Notes: generated by a model not told the origin, from the sequence alone. DNA of 64,000 bases from Roseovarius nubinhibens ISM (GCF_000152625.1 NZ_CH724156.1:3512289-3576288); one strand, 5' to 3'; positions 8,329 to 17,666 are shown, numbered from the stretch's first letter. Numbers and translations: made by a program.

Positions 8329-9519
8329 ATGGACATTCATGAGTATCAGGCCAAGGAGCTGCTCAAGCGGTTCGGCGTGAACGTGCCGCGCGGCGGCATT
8401 GCCTATAGCCCCGAACAGGCGGTCTACCGCGCGCAGGAGCTGTCAGGCGACAAATGCGTCGTCAAGGCACAGATCCATTCCGGCGCGCGCGGCAAGGCGG
8501 GCGGTGTGCGCGTCTGTTCCAGCGACGAAGAGATCGCCGACGCCGCGAGCTGGATGCTGGGCCGCAAGCTCGTCACCCATCAGACCGGCCCGCAGGGCAA
8601 GCTCGTCGGGCGGCTCTATGTCGAAGAGGCCACGGATATCCGTCAGGAAATCTACCTCGGCTTTGTCATGGACCGCACCGAAGAGCGTGTCGTGGTCGTG
8701 GCCTCGGCCCAGGGCGGCATGGAGATCGAAGATATCTCGGCCAATGAGCCCGACAGCATCATCCGCTCGGTCGTCGACCCGGCGGTGGGGATGCAGGCCT
8801 TTCAGGCCCGCGAGATCGCCTTTCAGCTCGGGCTCGACCCGTCGCTCATCGCGCAGGCGTCGAAAACCATCACCGGCGCCTACAAGATGATGGATCAGCT
8901 CGACGCCTCGATGCTCGAGATCAACCCGCTGGTGGTCACCGGCTCGGGCGAGATCGTGGCGCTCGACTGCAAGGTGAGCTTTGACGACAACGCCCTCTTC
9001 CGCCATCCCGAAATCTCGGAGCTGCGCGACAAAAGCCAGGAAGACGCCCGCGAAACCTATGCCGGTGACCGCGGCCTCAACTATATCGGGCTCGAGGGCG
9101 AGATCGGCTGTATCGTCAACGGCGCGGGCCTCGCCATGGCGACGCTCGACATGATCAAGATGGCCGGCGGCGAGCCTGCCAACTTTCTCGACGTGGGCGG
9201 CGGCGCCAGCCCGGAACGGGTGCTGATGTCCTTCAAGGCGGTGCTCAACGATCCCAATGTCGAGGCGGTGCTGGTCAATATCTTTGCCGGGATCAACCGC
9301 TGTGACTGGATCGCCGAAGGCGTGGTGCGCGCGGTGCAAGAGCTTGACCTCAAGCTGCCGCTCGTGGTGCGCCTGTCGGGCACCAACGTCGAGGAAGGCC
9401 GCAAGATCCTCGCCGAAAGCGATCTCAACATCACCACGGCGGAAACGCTGGCCGAGGCCGCCGAAAAGGTGGTCAGCGCCTGGCGCATGGCCGAAGCCAA
9501 GAATGGGAGGGCCGCATAA
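8329..9519 (+). CDS. mtkA: Malate--CoA ligase (malate thiokinase) beta subunit
   Basis: ATP-grasp subunit (396 residues) of an enzyme of the succinyl-CoA synthetase family, activating malate to malyl-CoA with ATP. The start [20 protein letters not shown] follows AGGAGGACC. Seen are [19 protein letters not shown] (ATP-grasp), [19 protein letters not shown] and [13 protein letters not shown], with a C-terminal CoA-ligase portion ending [17 protein letters not shown]. By sequence alone it could be a sucC. Placement directly after malyl-CoA lyase and beside sga-hprA is the reason for the malate call. Its stop TAA overlaps the ATG of the alpha subunit by one base, pointing to translational coupling. 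Confidence 0.88.
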   Translation: MDIHEYQAKELLKRFGVNVPRGGIAYSPEQAVYRAQELSGDKCVVKAQIHSGARGKAGGVRVCSSDEEIADAASWMLGRKLVTHQTGPQGKLVGRLYVEEATDIRQEIYLGFVMDRTEERVVVVASAQGGMEIEDISANEPDSIIRSVVDPAVGMQAFQAREIAFQLGLDPSLIAQASKTITGAYKMMDQLDASMLEINPLVVTGSGEIVALDCKVSFDDNALFRHPEISELRDKSQEDARETYAGDRGLNYIGLEGEIGCIVNGAGLAMATLDMIKMAGGEPANFLDVGGGASPERVLMSFKAVLNDPNVEAVLVNIFAGINRCDWIAEGVVRAVQELDLKLPLVVRLSGTNVEEGRKILAESDLNITTAETLAEAAEKVVSAWRMAEAKNGRAA

Positions 9520-10403
9520 TGGCTATTCTGATCGACAAGAACTCCAAGGTGCTGGTGACCGGGCTCACCGGTCGCATCGGCAGCTTTCACGCGCAGGAGA
9601 TGCGCGACTATGGCACCAATGTCGTGGGCGGTGTGACCCCCGGCAAGGGCGGCATGGTGCATAATGGCCTGCCGGTGTTCAACACCGTCAAGGGCGCGGT
9701 GGCCGAAACCGGCGCCGATATGGTCATCGCCTTCGTGCCGCCCCCCTTTGCCGCCGACAGTATCATGGAAGCGGCCGATGCGGGCATCCGCACCTGCATC
9801 TGCATCGCCGACGGCATCCCGACCCAGGACATGATCCGCGTCAAACGCTACATGCGCCGCTACAAGGCCGAGAACCGGATGCGGCTCATCGGGCCGAACT
9901 GCGCCGGGATCATCACCCCCGGTCAGGGCTTTGCCGGGCTGATGCCGCCGCATATCTACCTGCCGGGCCGGGTTGGCATCATCGGCCGCTCGGGCACGCT
10001 CGGCTATGAGGCGGCGAGCCAGATGAAGGCGCGCGGCATTGGCGTGAGTTCCTCCATCGGCATCGGCGGCGATCCGATCAACGGCTCGAGCTTCCGCGAC
10101 ATTCTCGAGCTCTTCGAGAATGATCCCGAGACCGATGCCGTGGTGCTCGTCGGCGAGATCGGCGGCCCGCAAGAGGCCGAGGCCGCGGAATATATCCGCG
10201 ATCACATGACCAAGCCGGTGGCCGCCTATATCGCCGGGCTCTCGGCCCCCAAGGGCCGCCGCATGGGCCATGCCGGGGCGATCGTGTCGGCCTTTGGCGA
10301 AAGCGCGCAGGAAAAGGTCGAGATTCTCAAGGATTGCGGCGTCACCATCGTGCCGACCCCCTCGGCCTTTGGCGAAGCGGTAGAGACGATGCTGGCCGCC
10401 TGA
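9519..10403 (+). CDS. mtkB: Malate--CoA ligase (malate thiokinase) alpha subunit
   Basis: CoA-binding, phosphohistidine subunit (294 residues) partnering the preceding beta subunit. The Rossmann CoA site is VLVTGLTGRIGSFHAQEM, and the phosphorylated histidine is His251 in RRMGHAGAIVSAFGE. GPNCAGIITPGQ and GIGGDPINGSSF are family signatures. The one-base overlap with mtkA implies a 1:1 complex. Genes for the rest of the serine cycle (methenyl-H4F cyclohydrolase, methylene-H4F dehydrogenase, glycerate kinase, PEP carboxylase) are not in this window. A strong hairpin 24 bases after the stop ends the operon. Confidence 0.88.
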   Translation: MAILIDKNSKVLVTGLTGRIGSFHAQEMRDYGTNVVGGVTPGKGGMVHNGLPVFNTVKGAVAETGADMVIAFVPPPFAADSIMEAADAGIRTCICIADGIPTQDMIRVKRYMRRYKAENRMRLIGPNCAGIITPGQGFAGLMPPHIYLPGRVGIIGRSGTLGYEAASQMKARGIGVSSSIGIGGDPINGSSFRDILELFENDPETDAVVLVGEIGGPQEAEAAEYIRDHMTKPVAAYIAGLSAPKGRRMGHAGAIVSAFGESAQEKVEILKDCGVTIVPTPSAFGEAVETMLAA

Positions 10404-10426
10404 TCGGCGCGGATCCGCTCAGATTT

Positions 10427-10453
10427 CCGGCCCCGGATGACCTCCGGGGCCGG
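10427..10453 (+). terminator. Hairpin terminator after mtkB
   Basis: Perfect 11-base-pair stem CCGGCCCCGGA / TCCGGGGCCGG with loop TGACC, followed by TTTGCGTTT. The T tract is weak but the stem is very stable and sits just past the last gene of the operon. Confidence 0.75.
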
Positions 10454-10651
10454 TTTGCGTTTGGCTGAAACATGTGTTGCCGATTTCGCGTGCAATCCAC
10501 TTTGAAATGAGGAATATGCGCGCAGTTCGAAACATTGCCCAATTCTCGCCATAGTCTAACCACCCCGACGCCCCTTTTCCCGCCTATCCTGAGATGATCA
10601 GCCAAGCGCCGCCCGGGGCAGTTCGGGTGGCCTCCTACAAGGAGCAGCCCA

Positions 10652-10831
10652 ATGGGCCAAGCAACCAAACCCACCCAAGTACAGGCACCATCCCCCCGTC
10701 CCGACACGCGTCCGCAGCCCTGCGCCCAAGCCGGCGGTCAAACCGCCAAGGACCCGCAGCACGACAGCGACGAACGCCGCAAACCGCAGGTCATCTCGCG
10801 CAAGATTTTCTCGGATTTCGCCAGCCTCTGA
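10652..10831 (+). CDS. Small hypothetical protein (59 residues)
   Basis: ATG at 10652 follows AAGGAG (10639-10644) at a 7-base gap, better than most start sites here. The product begins MGQATKPTQVQAPSPRPDTR and ends VISRKIFSDFASL. It is hydrophilic, rich in Gln, Pro and Arg, with one Cys and no membrane segment or recognisable domain. I do not recognise it. It lies alone between the serine-cycle terminator and a Pmp3-type gene, and could be a real small protein or the leader of a small RNA. Confidence 0.45.
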   Translation: MGQATKPTQVQAPSPRPDTRPQPCAQAGGQTAKDPQHDSDERRKPQVISRKIFSDFASL

Positions 10832-10930
10832 CATCTGGTCTGAGCCCTGACCGCCGCGCTTGGCGGCGGAACAAATGGCCCCTCTCGGCGTTGCCTTCTT
10901 GGGACGCACCCAAAGATGAGAGGACAGACC

Positions 10931-11104
10931 ATGGACCTTCTGCGCATATTGATCGCCATTCTCCTGCCGCCGCTCGGCGTGTTTTTGCAGGAAGGATTTG
11001 GCAAGCATTTCTGGCTTAACATCCTGCTGACGATTCTCGGCTATATCCCCGGCATCGTGCATGCCGTCTGGATCATCGCGAGCCGTGGCCCCCGCCACGC
11101 CTGA
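10931..11104 (+). CDS. Pmp3/YqaE family small membrane protein
   Basis: 57-residue proteolipid of the UPF0057/Pmp3 family. MDLLRILIAILLPPLGVFLQ is the family signature. A second hydrophobic helix (LNILLTILGYIPGIVHAVWI) and a short basic tail complete a two-helix hairpin in the inner membrane. Relatives are stress-inducible and affect membrane potential and cation tolerance. The start at 10931 is chosen over the in-frame 10916 because it matches the family N terminus. The DUF4112 gene follows 18 bases later and is probably in the same transcript. Confidence 0.85.
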   Translation: MDLLRILIAILLPPLGVFLQEGFGKHFWLNILLTILGYIPGIVHAVWIIASRGPRHA

Positions 11105-11122
11105 TCGTCCCGCCTGATCGCC

Positions 11123-11548
11123 ATGCCCGACATCACCACACCCCAAGCAGCGCCCAGCTCGCCACAGATCGACCGCGAACTTGACCGGCTCGACCGGCTG
11201 GCGCGGCAGATGGACCGCGCCTTTCGCCTGCCCTTCACGCAGATCCGCTTTGGCTGGGATGCGCTCCTGGGTCTGGTGCCGGGCATCGGCGACACGGCGG
11301 CGCTGGCGCCCTCCTTCTATATCCTTGCCCGTGCCCGACGGCTCGGCGCGCCCGGCTGGCTCTTGCTGCGGATGGCGGGCAATCTCGGCATCGACTGGGC
11401 GGTGGGGCTGATCCCGCTGGTGGGCGATCTGCTCGATGTGGGCATCAAGGCCAACACCCGCAATGTCCACCTGCTGCGGGCACATATGCAAAAGGCGGCC
11501 CCTGAGGGACCGCCTTCGATGTCGTCTGGCATGGGCCGTAAGGCTTAG
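11123..11548 (+). CDS. DUF4112 family protein
   Basis: 141 residues. A charged N terminus ([20 protein letters not shown]) precedes the DUF4112 core [20 protein letters not shown], a hydrophobic middle, and [20 protein letters not shown]. Two Gly-Asp turns in hydrophobic surroundings suggest a membrane-inserted hairpin protein; its biochemical role is unknown. The gene runs convergently into ndk: its TAG stop overlaps the ndk stop by 4 bases (11545-11548). Its last ~50 bases contain the hairpin that appears to terminate ndk from the other strand. Confidence 0.8.
   Translation: MPDITTPQAAPSSPQIDRELDRLDRLARQMDRAFRLPFTQIRFGWDALLGLVPGIGDTAALAPSFYILARARRLGAPGWLLLRMAGNLGIDWAVGLIPLVGDLLDVGIKANTRNVHLLRAHMQKAAPEGPPSMSSGMGRKA
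11492..11516 (-). terminator. Terminator of ndk, inside the DUF4112 coding sequence
   Basis: On the minus strand the stem AAGGCGGTCCC / GGGGCCGCCTT (one mismatch, loop TCA) is followed by TTTTGC. It sits 29 bases past the ndk stop and within codons of the convergent DUF4112 gene. Confidence 0.65.
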
Positions 11549-11967
11549 CCGACCAGTTCGAGACCCGAGAAGAAGAACGCAATCTCCTGCGCTGCGGTTT
11601 CCGGGGCGTCCGAGCCGTGGACCGAGTTTTCGCCAACGGATTCGGCGAACTCGGCGCGGATCGTGCCGGGGGCTGCGTCGGCGGGGTTGGTGGCACCCAT
11701 CACTTCGCGGTTCTTGGCAATCGCGCCTTCCCCCTCGAGAACCTGCACGACGACCGGCTCGGAAGCCATGAAGTCGCACAGCTCGCCATAGAACGGACGC
11801 TCGGCATGCACTTCGTAGAATTTGCCAGCCTGCGCCGGGGTCAGCTGAATGCGCTTCTGCGCGACGATGCGCAGACCGGCGTCTTCGAACTTGGCGTTGA
11901 TCTTGCCGGTCAGGTTGCGTTTGGTGGCATCGGGTTTGATGATGGAGAGCGTGCGTTCAACAGCCAT
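11545..11967 (-). CDS. ndk: Nucleoside diphosphate kinase
   Basis: Transfers the gamma phosphate from ATP to other nucleoside diphosphates through a phosphohistidine, balancing NTP and dNTP pools. At 140 residues it is the standard length. It begins [20 protein letters not shown]. The active-site His lies in [20 protein letters not shown], and [19 protein letters not shown] is the nucleotide loop. It stands as a single gene with its own promoter region (11968-12103, shared with the divergent ABC-F gene). Confidence 0.96.
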   Translation of the reverse strand: MAVERTLSIIKPDATKRNLTGKINAKFEDAGLRIVAQKRIQLTPAQAGKFYEVHAERPFYGELCDFMASEPVVVQVLEGEGAIAKNREVMGATNPADAAPGTIRAEFAESVGENSVHGSDAPETAAQEIAFFFSGLELVG

Positions 11968-12103
11968 GAGAGCCTCTTTACATTAGGGGTTAAGCGCGGG
12001 ATCAGACCCGCCGGAACGGTGTTTCGCGGCCCCGATACCACGCGCCCCCAGCTTTGAAAAGCCGCGATTGACAGTGCCTCTCTGCTGCGCCATTCCCCTG
12101 CCC

Positions 12104-13963
12104 ATGTTGAAAATCGAGAACATCTCCTACGCGGTCGCTGGCCGCCCCCTCCTCGAAGAGGCCAGTGCCGTCATTCCCGAGGGCCACAAGGTCGGCATCG
12201 TCGGCCGCAATGGCACCGGCAAGACCACGCTGTTTCGCCTGATCCGGGGCGAATTGGCGCTCGAAGGCGGCCAGATCACCCTGCCCTCGCGCGCCCGCAT
12301 CGGCGGCGTCGCCCAAGAGGTGCCGGGCAATGAGGTGTCGCTCATCGACACGGTGCTCGCCGCCGACACCGAACGCGCCGCGCTCCTGGCCGAGGCCGAA
12401 ACCGCGAGCGACCCGGCGCGCATCGCCGATGTGCAGACGCGGCTGTCGGATATCGACGCCTGGGGCGCCGAGGCGCGCGCCGCCACCATCCTGCGCGGCC
12501 TGGGCTTTACGCCCGAGGAACAGCTGATGCCCTGCAGCGCCTTCTCGGGCGGCTGGCGGATGCGCGTGGCGCTGGCGGCGGTGCTCTTCTCCGCCCCCGA
12601 TCTGCTGCTCCTCGACGAGCCCACCAACTATCTCGATCTCGAAGGCGCGCTCTGGCTCGAAAGCTATCTGGCGAAATACCCCCATACGGTGCTGGTGATC
12701 AGCCACGACCGCGGGCTGCTCAACCGCGCCGTCGGCGCGATCCTGCATCTCGAGGACCGCAAGCTCACCCTCTATCAGGGCGGCTATGACCGCTTTGCCG
12801 AGACCCGCGCCGCGCGGCTCGCCGTGGCCGAAGCCGAACTGCGCAAGCAAGACGCCCGCCGCGCCCATCTGCAGAGCTTTGTCGACCGCTTCCGCTACAA
12901 GGCCTCCAAGGCCAAACAGGCACAATCGCGGCTCAAGATGATCGAAAAGATGAAGGTCATCACCACCCCGCAAGAGGCCGCGCTGCGCGCCTTCAGCTTT
13001 CCCGAACCCGAAGAGCTGTCGCCGCCGATCATCAATCTCGAAAGCGCCTCGGTGGGCTATGGCGAGAAACCCGTGCTGGGCCAGATGACCCTGCGCATCG
13101 ACCAGGACGACCGGATCGCGCTTCTGGGCCGCAATGGCGAGGGCAAATCGACCCTGTCGAAACTCCTGGCCGGCAAGCTCGACCCGATGGGCGGCCGGGT
13201 CACCCGCGCCACCAAGCTGCGCGTGGGCTTCTTCGCCCAGCATCAGGTCGAGGAACTGCATCTCGACGAGACCCCCATCGACCATGTGCGCCGCCTGCGC
13301 CCGACTGAGCCCATCGCCAAGCTGCGCGCCCGGCTCGGCGGTTTTGGCATCGGTGCCGAACAGGCCGAAACCGAGGTCGGGCGGCTTTCAGGCGGGCAAA
13401 AGGCCCGGCTGAGCCTGATGCTCGCCACCATCGACGCGCCGCATCTGCTGATCCTCGACGAACCGACCAACCACCTCGACATCGAGAGCCGCGAGGCGCT
13501 GGTCGAGGCGCTCACCGCCTATTCCGGCGCGGTTATCCTCGTGAGCCACGACATGCACCTGCTGAGCCTCGTCGCAGACCGGCTCTGGCTGGTCAAGGAT
13601 GGCCGGGTGAAACCCTATGAGGACGATCTCGAAACCTATCGGCAGATGCTCGTCTCGCCCGAAAAATCGAGCCGCCCCAAATCCGACAAGGCCAAGGCCG
13701 CGGCCAAGCCCAAACGCCCGTCGCGCGACGCGCTGCTGGCGCTGCGCGCCGAGGTCCGCAAATGCGAATCCCGCGTCGAAAAGCTGCAGGAAATGTCGGA
13801 AAAGCTCGCCACCAAACTGGCCGACCCGGCGCTCTATGACGAGGACCGCGTCGACGAGGCCGCCGTCTGGCAGCGCAAATATTCCGAAGTCTGCGACGGG
13901 CTCGAACGGGCCGAGGCGCTCTGGATGCGGGCGCTGGAAAAGCTCGAAGCCGCCGAGGCCTGA
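12104..13963 (+). CDS. ABC-F family ATPase (twin ABC domains, no membrane domain)
   Basis: 619-residue soluble protein with two ABC modules, of the ribosome-acting ABC-F class. Module 1 has Walker A GRNGTGKTT, signature FSGGWRMRVALA and Walker B LLLLDEPTNYLDLE. Module 2 has GRNGEGKST, LSGGQKARLSLML and LLILDEPTNHLDIE. The inter-domain P-site tract (RFRYKASKAKQAQSRLKMIE) and a C-terminal coiled coil rich in Lys/Glu are visible. It most resembles the YheS/Uup side of the family; I cannot assign it further. The start at 12104 (MLKIENISYAVAGRPLLEE) is preferred over the longer frame from 12068, whose first 12 residues are atypical. Confidence 0.88.
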   Translation: MLKIENISYAVAGRPLLEEASAVIPEGHKVGIVGRNGTGKTTLFRLIRGELALEGGQITLPSRARIGGVAQEVPGNEVSLIDTVLAADTERAALLAEAETASDPARIADVQTRLSDIDAWGAEARAATILRGLGFTPEEQLMPCSAFSGGWRMRVALAAVLFSAPDLLLLDEPTNYLDLEGALWLESYLAKYPHTVLVISHDRGLLNRAVGAILHLEDRKLTLYQGGYDRFAETRAARLAVAEAELRKQDARRAHLQSFVDRFRYKASKAKQAQSRLKMIEKMKVITTPQEAALRAFSFPEPEELSPPIINLESASVGYGEKPVLGQMTLRIDQDDRIALLGRNGEGKSTLSKLLAGKLDPMGGRVTRATKLRVGFFAQHQVEELHLDETPIDHVRRLRPTEPIAKLRARLGGFGIGAEQAETEVGRLSGGQKARLSLMLATIDAPHLLILDEPTNHLDIESREALVEALTAYSGAVILVSHDMHLLSLVADRLWLVKDGRVKPYEDDLETYRQMLVSPEKSSRPKSDKAKAAAKPKRPSRDALLALRAEVRKCESRVEKLQEMSEKLATKLADPALYDEDRVDEAAVWQRKYSEVCDGLERAEALWMRALEKLEAAEA

Positions 13964-13972
13964 GACCCGCTC

Positions 13973-14017
13973 TCTTTCTGGTCAGAAATACCCAAATCCC
14001 CCGGCCTGCACCGGGGG
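13973..14017. repeat. Post-stop element (copy 1) and hairpin between the ABC-F gene and dnaE
   Basis: A 24-base element at 13973-13996 (TCTTTCTGGT, three variable bases, then AAATACCCAAA) starts 9 bases after the ABC-F stop. It is followed by a hairpin CCCCCGG / CCGGGGG at 13998-14017. Matching elements lie at 47801-47824 and 49352-49375, also just before hairpins. The hairpin could end both convergent transcripts. Confidence 0.65.
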
Positions 14018-14030
14018 AAACCCTTAGCTT

Positions 14031-17000
14031 TTAGATATCCTCGACGTCCCAGACCCCATCGAGGCTCTTGATCGCGCCCTTGATCTGCGGATTGACGGCA
14101 AATTCCTGGCCTGCGTCCATCTCCACCTCGCCGGGCAGCCCCTGATCCACCAGACAGAACCGCACCGGACCCCGGGCGGCATTGCGCGCCGCCTCCTGCG
14201 CCCGGGCCAGCACCCGCGCCACGGTCTCGACCGCGCCGGGGCTTTCGACAAAAATCCGGAGCCCCATGGCCCCCGCATCCGCCACCACCGTGTCAATGGG
14301 CGACACCGACCGCGCCAAGAGCTTGAGCTGATCGGATTCGCTGGTGGCCTCGACCGTGACCACGACCTGCGAGCCGGTCTCCAGATAATCGCGTGACTTC
14401 TCAAGCGTTTCGGAGAACATCGTGACCTCATAGCCGCCGGTGGTATCGCTCAGCTGCACAAAGGCAAAACGGTTGCCGCGCGCCGATTTCCGCTCTTGCC
14501 GCCCGGCCACCACACCGGCGAGCTTGGCAATACAGGCCCCGCCCCGCGCCAGCATCTCGACCTCGTCGAGCGTCTTGACGTCCTTGCGCTTGAGCGCCGC
14601 CATGTAATCGTCGAGCGGATGCCCCGAGAGGTAAAACCCCACGGCGCGGAATTCTTCGGTGAGCCGCTCGGCGGGCAGCCAATCCTCGACCGGCATGATG
14701 CGCGGCTCGGGCAGATCGTCGCCCGCCTCGCCAAAGAGCGACACCTGGTTGGAATTGCGCTGCTCATGGATCGCGGCCGAGTAATTCATCAGCCCTTCGA
14801 GACTGTCAAACACCCGGCGGCGGTTGCGGTCGAGCTCGTCAAACGCCCCGGCCCGCGCCAGCATTTCCAGCGGCCGCTTGCCGATCTTCTTGAGATCCAC
14901 CCGGCGGGCGAAATCATAGAGCGTGGCAAAGGGCTTGTCACCGCGCGCCTGGGTGATGAGCCGCATCGCGTCGACGCCCACGTTCTTGAGCGCGCCGAGC
15001 CCGTAATGCAGCACGCCGTCGCGCACTATGAACCGTGCCTCGGAGCGGTTGACGCAAGGCGGCAGCCAGTCGAGCCCGAGCCCCTTCTTCACCTCTTCGA
15101 AATAGACCGCCAGCTTGTCGGTGAGATGAATATCGCAATTCATCACCCCGGCCATGAATTCCACCGGGTGGTTGGCCTTGAGCCAGGCGGTCTGATAGCT
15201 CACCACCGCATAGGCGGCGGCGTGCGATTTGTTGAACCCGTAGTTGGCGAATTTCTCCAGCAGGTCAAAGACTTCGCTGGCTTTCTTCTTGTCGACGCCA
15301 TTCTCGGCCGCGCCCTTTTCGAACTTGGGCCGTTCGGCGTCCATCGCCTCCTTGATCTTCTTGCCCATGGCGCGGCGCAGAAGGTCGGCGCCGCCGAGGC
15401 TATAGCCCGCCATGACCTGCGCGATCTGCATCACCTGTTCCTGATAGACGATGATGCCTTGGGTCTCTTCGAGGATATGGTCGATGAGGGGATGCACGCT
15501 CTCGCGTTCCTTGACCCCGTTCTTGACCTCGCAATAGGTCGGGATGTTCTCCATCGGACCCGGCCGATAGAGCGCCACGAGCGCCACGATATCCTCGATA
15601 CAGGTGGGCTTCATCCGCTTGAGCGCGTCCATCATGCCCGAGCTTTCCACCTGGAACACCGCCACCGTCTTGGCACGGGCATAGAGCTCATAGGTCTTGG
15701 CATCGTCGAGCGGGATCTGCCCGATGTCGTCAACCGCGCCCTCGGGCGGCTCATAGAGGGTCGCGCCATCCGCCGCCTGATGCAGATGCCGCCCGCCGCC
15801 CTTGATCTGATCGATGGCGTTCTGGATCACGGTGAGGGTCTTGAGCCCGAGAAAGTCGAACTTGACGAGCCCCGCCTGCTCGACCCATTTCATGTTGAAC
15901 TGCGTCGCGGGCATGTCCGAGCGCGGATCTTGATAGAGCGGCACCAGCGCGTCGAGAGGCCGGTCGCCGATCACCACGCCCGCGGCATGGGTCGAGGCGT
16001 TGCGCAGCAGCCCTTCGACCTTCATCCCGTAATTCAGCAGCCGTTCGACCACCTCTTCGCGCCGCGCCTCTTCGCGCAGCCGCTCTTCCTGCGCCAGCGC
16101 CTGTTCGATGCTCACCGGCTTGACCCCCTCGACGGGGATCATCTTCGACAGCCGGTCCACCTGCCCATAGGGCATCTGCAACACGCGGCCGATGTCGCGC
16201 ACCGCGGCCTTGGACAAAAGCGCCCCAAAGGTGATGATCTGCCCGACCCGGTCGCGGCCATATTTGTCCTGCACATAGCGGATCACCTCTTCGCGGCGGT
16301 CCATGCAGAAGTCGATGTCGAAGTCGGGCATCGACACCCGTTCCGGGTTGAGGAACCGTTCAAACAGCAGGCTGTAGCGCAGCGGATCAAGGTCGGTGAT
16401 GGTGAGCGCATAGGCCACCAGACTGCCCGCGCCCGAGCCCCGCCCCGGCCCCACCGGAATATCGTGATCCTTGGCCCATTGGATGAAATCGGCCACGATC
16501 AGGAAATAGCCCGGAAAGCCCATGCCCTCGATGATGCCGAGCTCGAAATCGAGCCGCTTTTGATAGTCTTCGACCGAGGCCGCATGCGGGATCACCGCGA
16601 GCCGCGCCTGCAGCCCCGCGTTGGCCATGCGGCGCAGTTCGGCCACCTCGTCATCGGCGAATTTCGGCAAGATCGGATCGCGGCGATAGCAGCCAAAGGC
16701 ACAGCGTCGCGCGATCTCGACGGTATTTTCGAGCGCCTCGGGCAGATCGGCAAAAAGCGTCGCCATCTCCTGCGGCGTCTTGAGGTAATGTTCCGGCGTC
16801 AGCCGCCGCCGCGGGCCGCTTTGATCGACATAGGCGCCCTCGGCCACGCAGAGCATGGCGTCATGGGCCTCGAACATCTCTTTATTGGGGAAATAGACGT
16901 CATTGGTGGCCACCAGAGGCAGGCCCATCGCATAGGCCATCTCGACATGGCCGCGCTCGGTGAGCCGTTCGGCCTCGGGCTGGCCGTTTTCGCCGGGGTG

Positions 17001-17522
17001 GCGCTGCAGCTCGATATAGAGCCGGGTGGGATAGGCCTTGGCCAGCCGCGCGACCAGCGCCTCGGCCACAGGCGCGCGCCCCGCCTGCAAGAGCCGCCCG
17101 ACCGGCCCATCCGGCCCGCCGGTGAGACAGATCAGCCCCTCGGCATGGCGTTCGAGCTCTTCGATGATCACATGCGGCAGCGACCCGTCGCCGCGCAAAT
17201 AGAGACACGAGTTGAGCTTCATCAGGTTCTCGTAACCCGCCTCGTTCTGCGCCAGCAGGACAAGCGGCGCAATCGCCTCGTCGCCCGCCGCTTCATCATA
17301 GTGGAAATCCACCTGACAGCCCATGATCGGCTGCACCCCTGCGCCCTGCGCCGAGACGGAAAATTCGAGCGCCGCGAACATGTTGTTGCTGTCGGTCACG
17401 GCGACGGCGGGCATGTCCATATTGGCGCAAAGACCGGGCAGCTTCTTGAGGCGCATGGCGCCTTCGAGAAGCGAATATTCGGTGTGCAGGCGGAGGTGGA
17501 TGAATCGGGGGGCTGTGCTCAT
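14031..17522 (-). CDS. dnaE: DNA polymerase III alpha subunit
   Basis: Replicative polymerase catalytic subunit, 1163 residues, standard length for DnaE1. It begins MSTAPRFIHLRLHTEYSLLE, the PHP domain. The palm catalytic aspartates are in MPDFDIDFCMDRREEVIRYV, and GPGRGSGAGSLVAYAL precedes them. The fingers and thumb include YGFNKSHAAAYAVVSYQTAW. The helix-hairpin-helix and OB regions toward the C terminus (SARGNRFAFVQLSDTTGGYE) are intact. The upstream 35-80 bases carry four 11-base direct repeats. The gene ends convergent with the ABC-F gene, with a shared hairpin between them. Confidence 0.97.
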   Translation of the reverse strand: MSTAPRFIHLRLHTEYSLLEGAMRLKKLPGLCANMDMPAVAVTDSNNMFAALEFSVSAQGAGVQPIMGCQVDFHYDEAAGDEAIAPLVLLAQNEAGYENLMKLNSCLYLRGDGSLPHVIIEELERHAEGLICLTGGPDGPVGRLLQAGRAPVAEALVARLAKAYPTRLYIELQRHPGENGQPEAERLTERGHVEMAYAMGLPLVATNDVYFPNKEMFEAHDAMLCVAEGAYVDQSGPRRRLTPEHYLKTPQEMATLFADLPEALENTVEIARRCAFGCYRRDPILPKFADDEVAELRRMANAGLQARLAVIPHAASVEDYQKRLDFELGIIEGMGFPGYFLIVADFIQWAKDHDIPVGPGRGSGAGSLVAYALTITDLDPLRYSLLFERFLNPERVSMPDFDIDFCMDRREEVIRYVQDKYGRDRVGQIITFGALLSKAAVRDIGRVLQMPYGQVDRLSKMIPVEGVKPVSIEQALAQEERLREEARREEVVERLLNYGMKVEGLLRNASTHAAGVVIGDRPLDALVPLYQDPRSDMPATQFNMKWVEQAGLVKFDFLGLKTLTVIQNAIDQIKGGGRHLHQAADGATLYEPPEGAVDDIGQIPLDDAKTYELYARAKTVAVFQVESSGMMDALKRMKPTCIEDIVALVALYRPGPMENIPTYCEVKNGVKERESVHPLIDHILEETQGIIVYQEQVMQIAQVMAGYSLGGADLLRRAMGKKIKEAMDAERPKFEKGAAENGVDKKKASEVFDLLEKFANYGFNKSHAAAYAVVSYQTAWLKANHPVEFMAGVMNCDIHLTDKLAVYFEEVKKGLGLDWLPPCVNRSEARFIVRDGVLHYGLGALKNVGVDAMRLITQARGDKPFATLYDFARRVDLKKIGKRPLEMLARAGAFDELDRNRRRVFDSLEGLMNYSAAIHEQRNSNQVSLFGEAGDDLPEPRIMPVEDWLPAERLTEEFRAVGFYLSGHPLDDYMAALKRKDVKTLDEVEMLARGGACIAKLAGVVAGRQERKSARGNRFAFVQLSDTTGGYEVTMFSETLEKSRDYLETGSQVVVTVEATSESDQLKLLARSVSPIDTVVADAGAMGLRIFVESPGAVETVARVLARAQEAARNAARGPVRFCLVDQGLPGEVEMDAGQEFAVNPQIKGAIKSLDGVWDVEDI

Positions 17523-17557
17523 GCCGCCAGCTTATGTGAGCCGCGCCCGCCATGCCA

Positions 17558-17601
17558 GAGCCAAGGCAGTGCCAAGTTGGTGCCAAGTCACTGCCAAGGC
17601 C
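17558..17601. repeat. Four 11-base direct repeats between dnaE and the catabolic operon
   Basis: Four consecutive 11-mers without gaps: GAGCCAAGGCA, GTGCCAAGTTG, GTGCCAAGTCA, CTGCCAAGGCC. Each contains GCCAAG in the same register, so identical faces recur once per DNA turn. They start 36 bases upstream of the dnaE ATG and could be a cooperative repressor or activator site for dnaE. Confidence 0.7.
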
Positions 17602-17666
17602 GCGCGCCGTAGAGCTGTCCCGACAGGACGGCAAAGCCCCTCTGCACCGGGCGCGCGCCTTGCCCC

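Noticed and set aside
14496..17612. 1038-codon open frame antisense to dnaE
   Set aside because: It lies opposite a certain dnaE. Its His/Arg/Leu-rich translation is typical of antisense frames in GC-rich DNA and has no domain.
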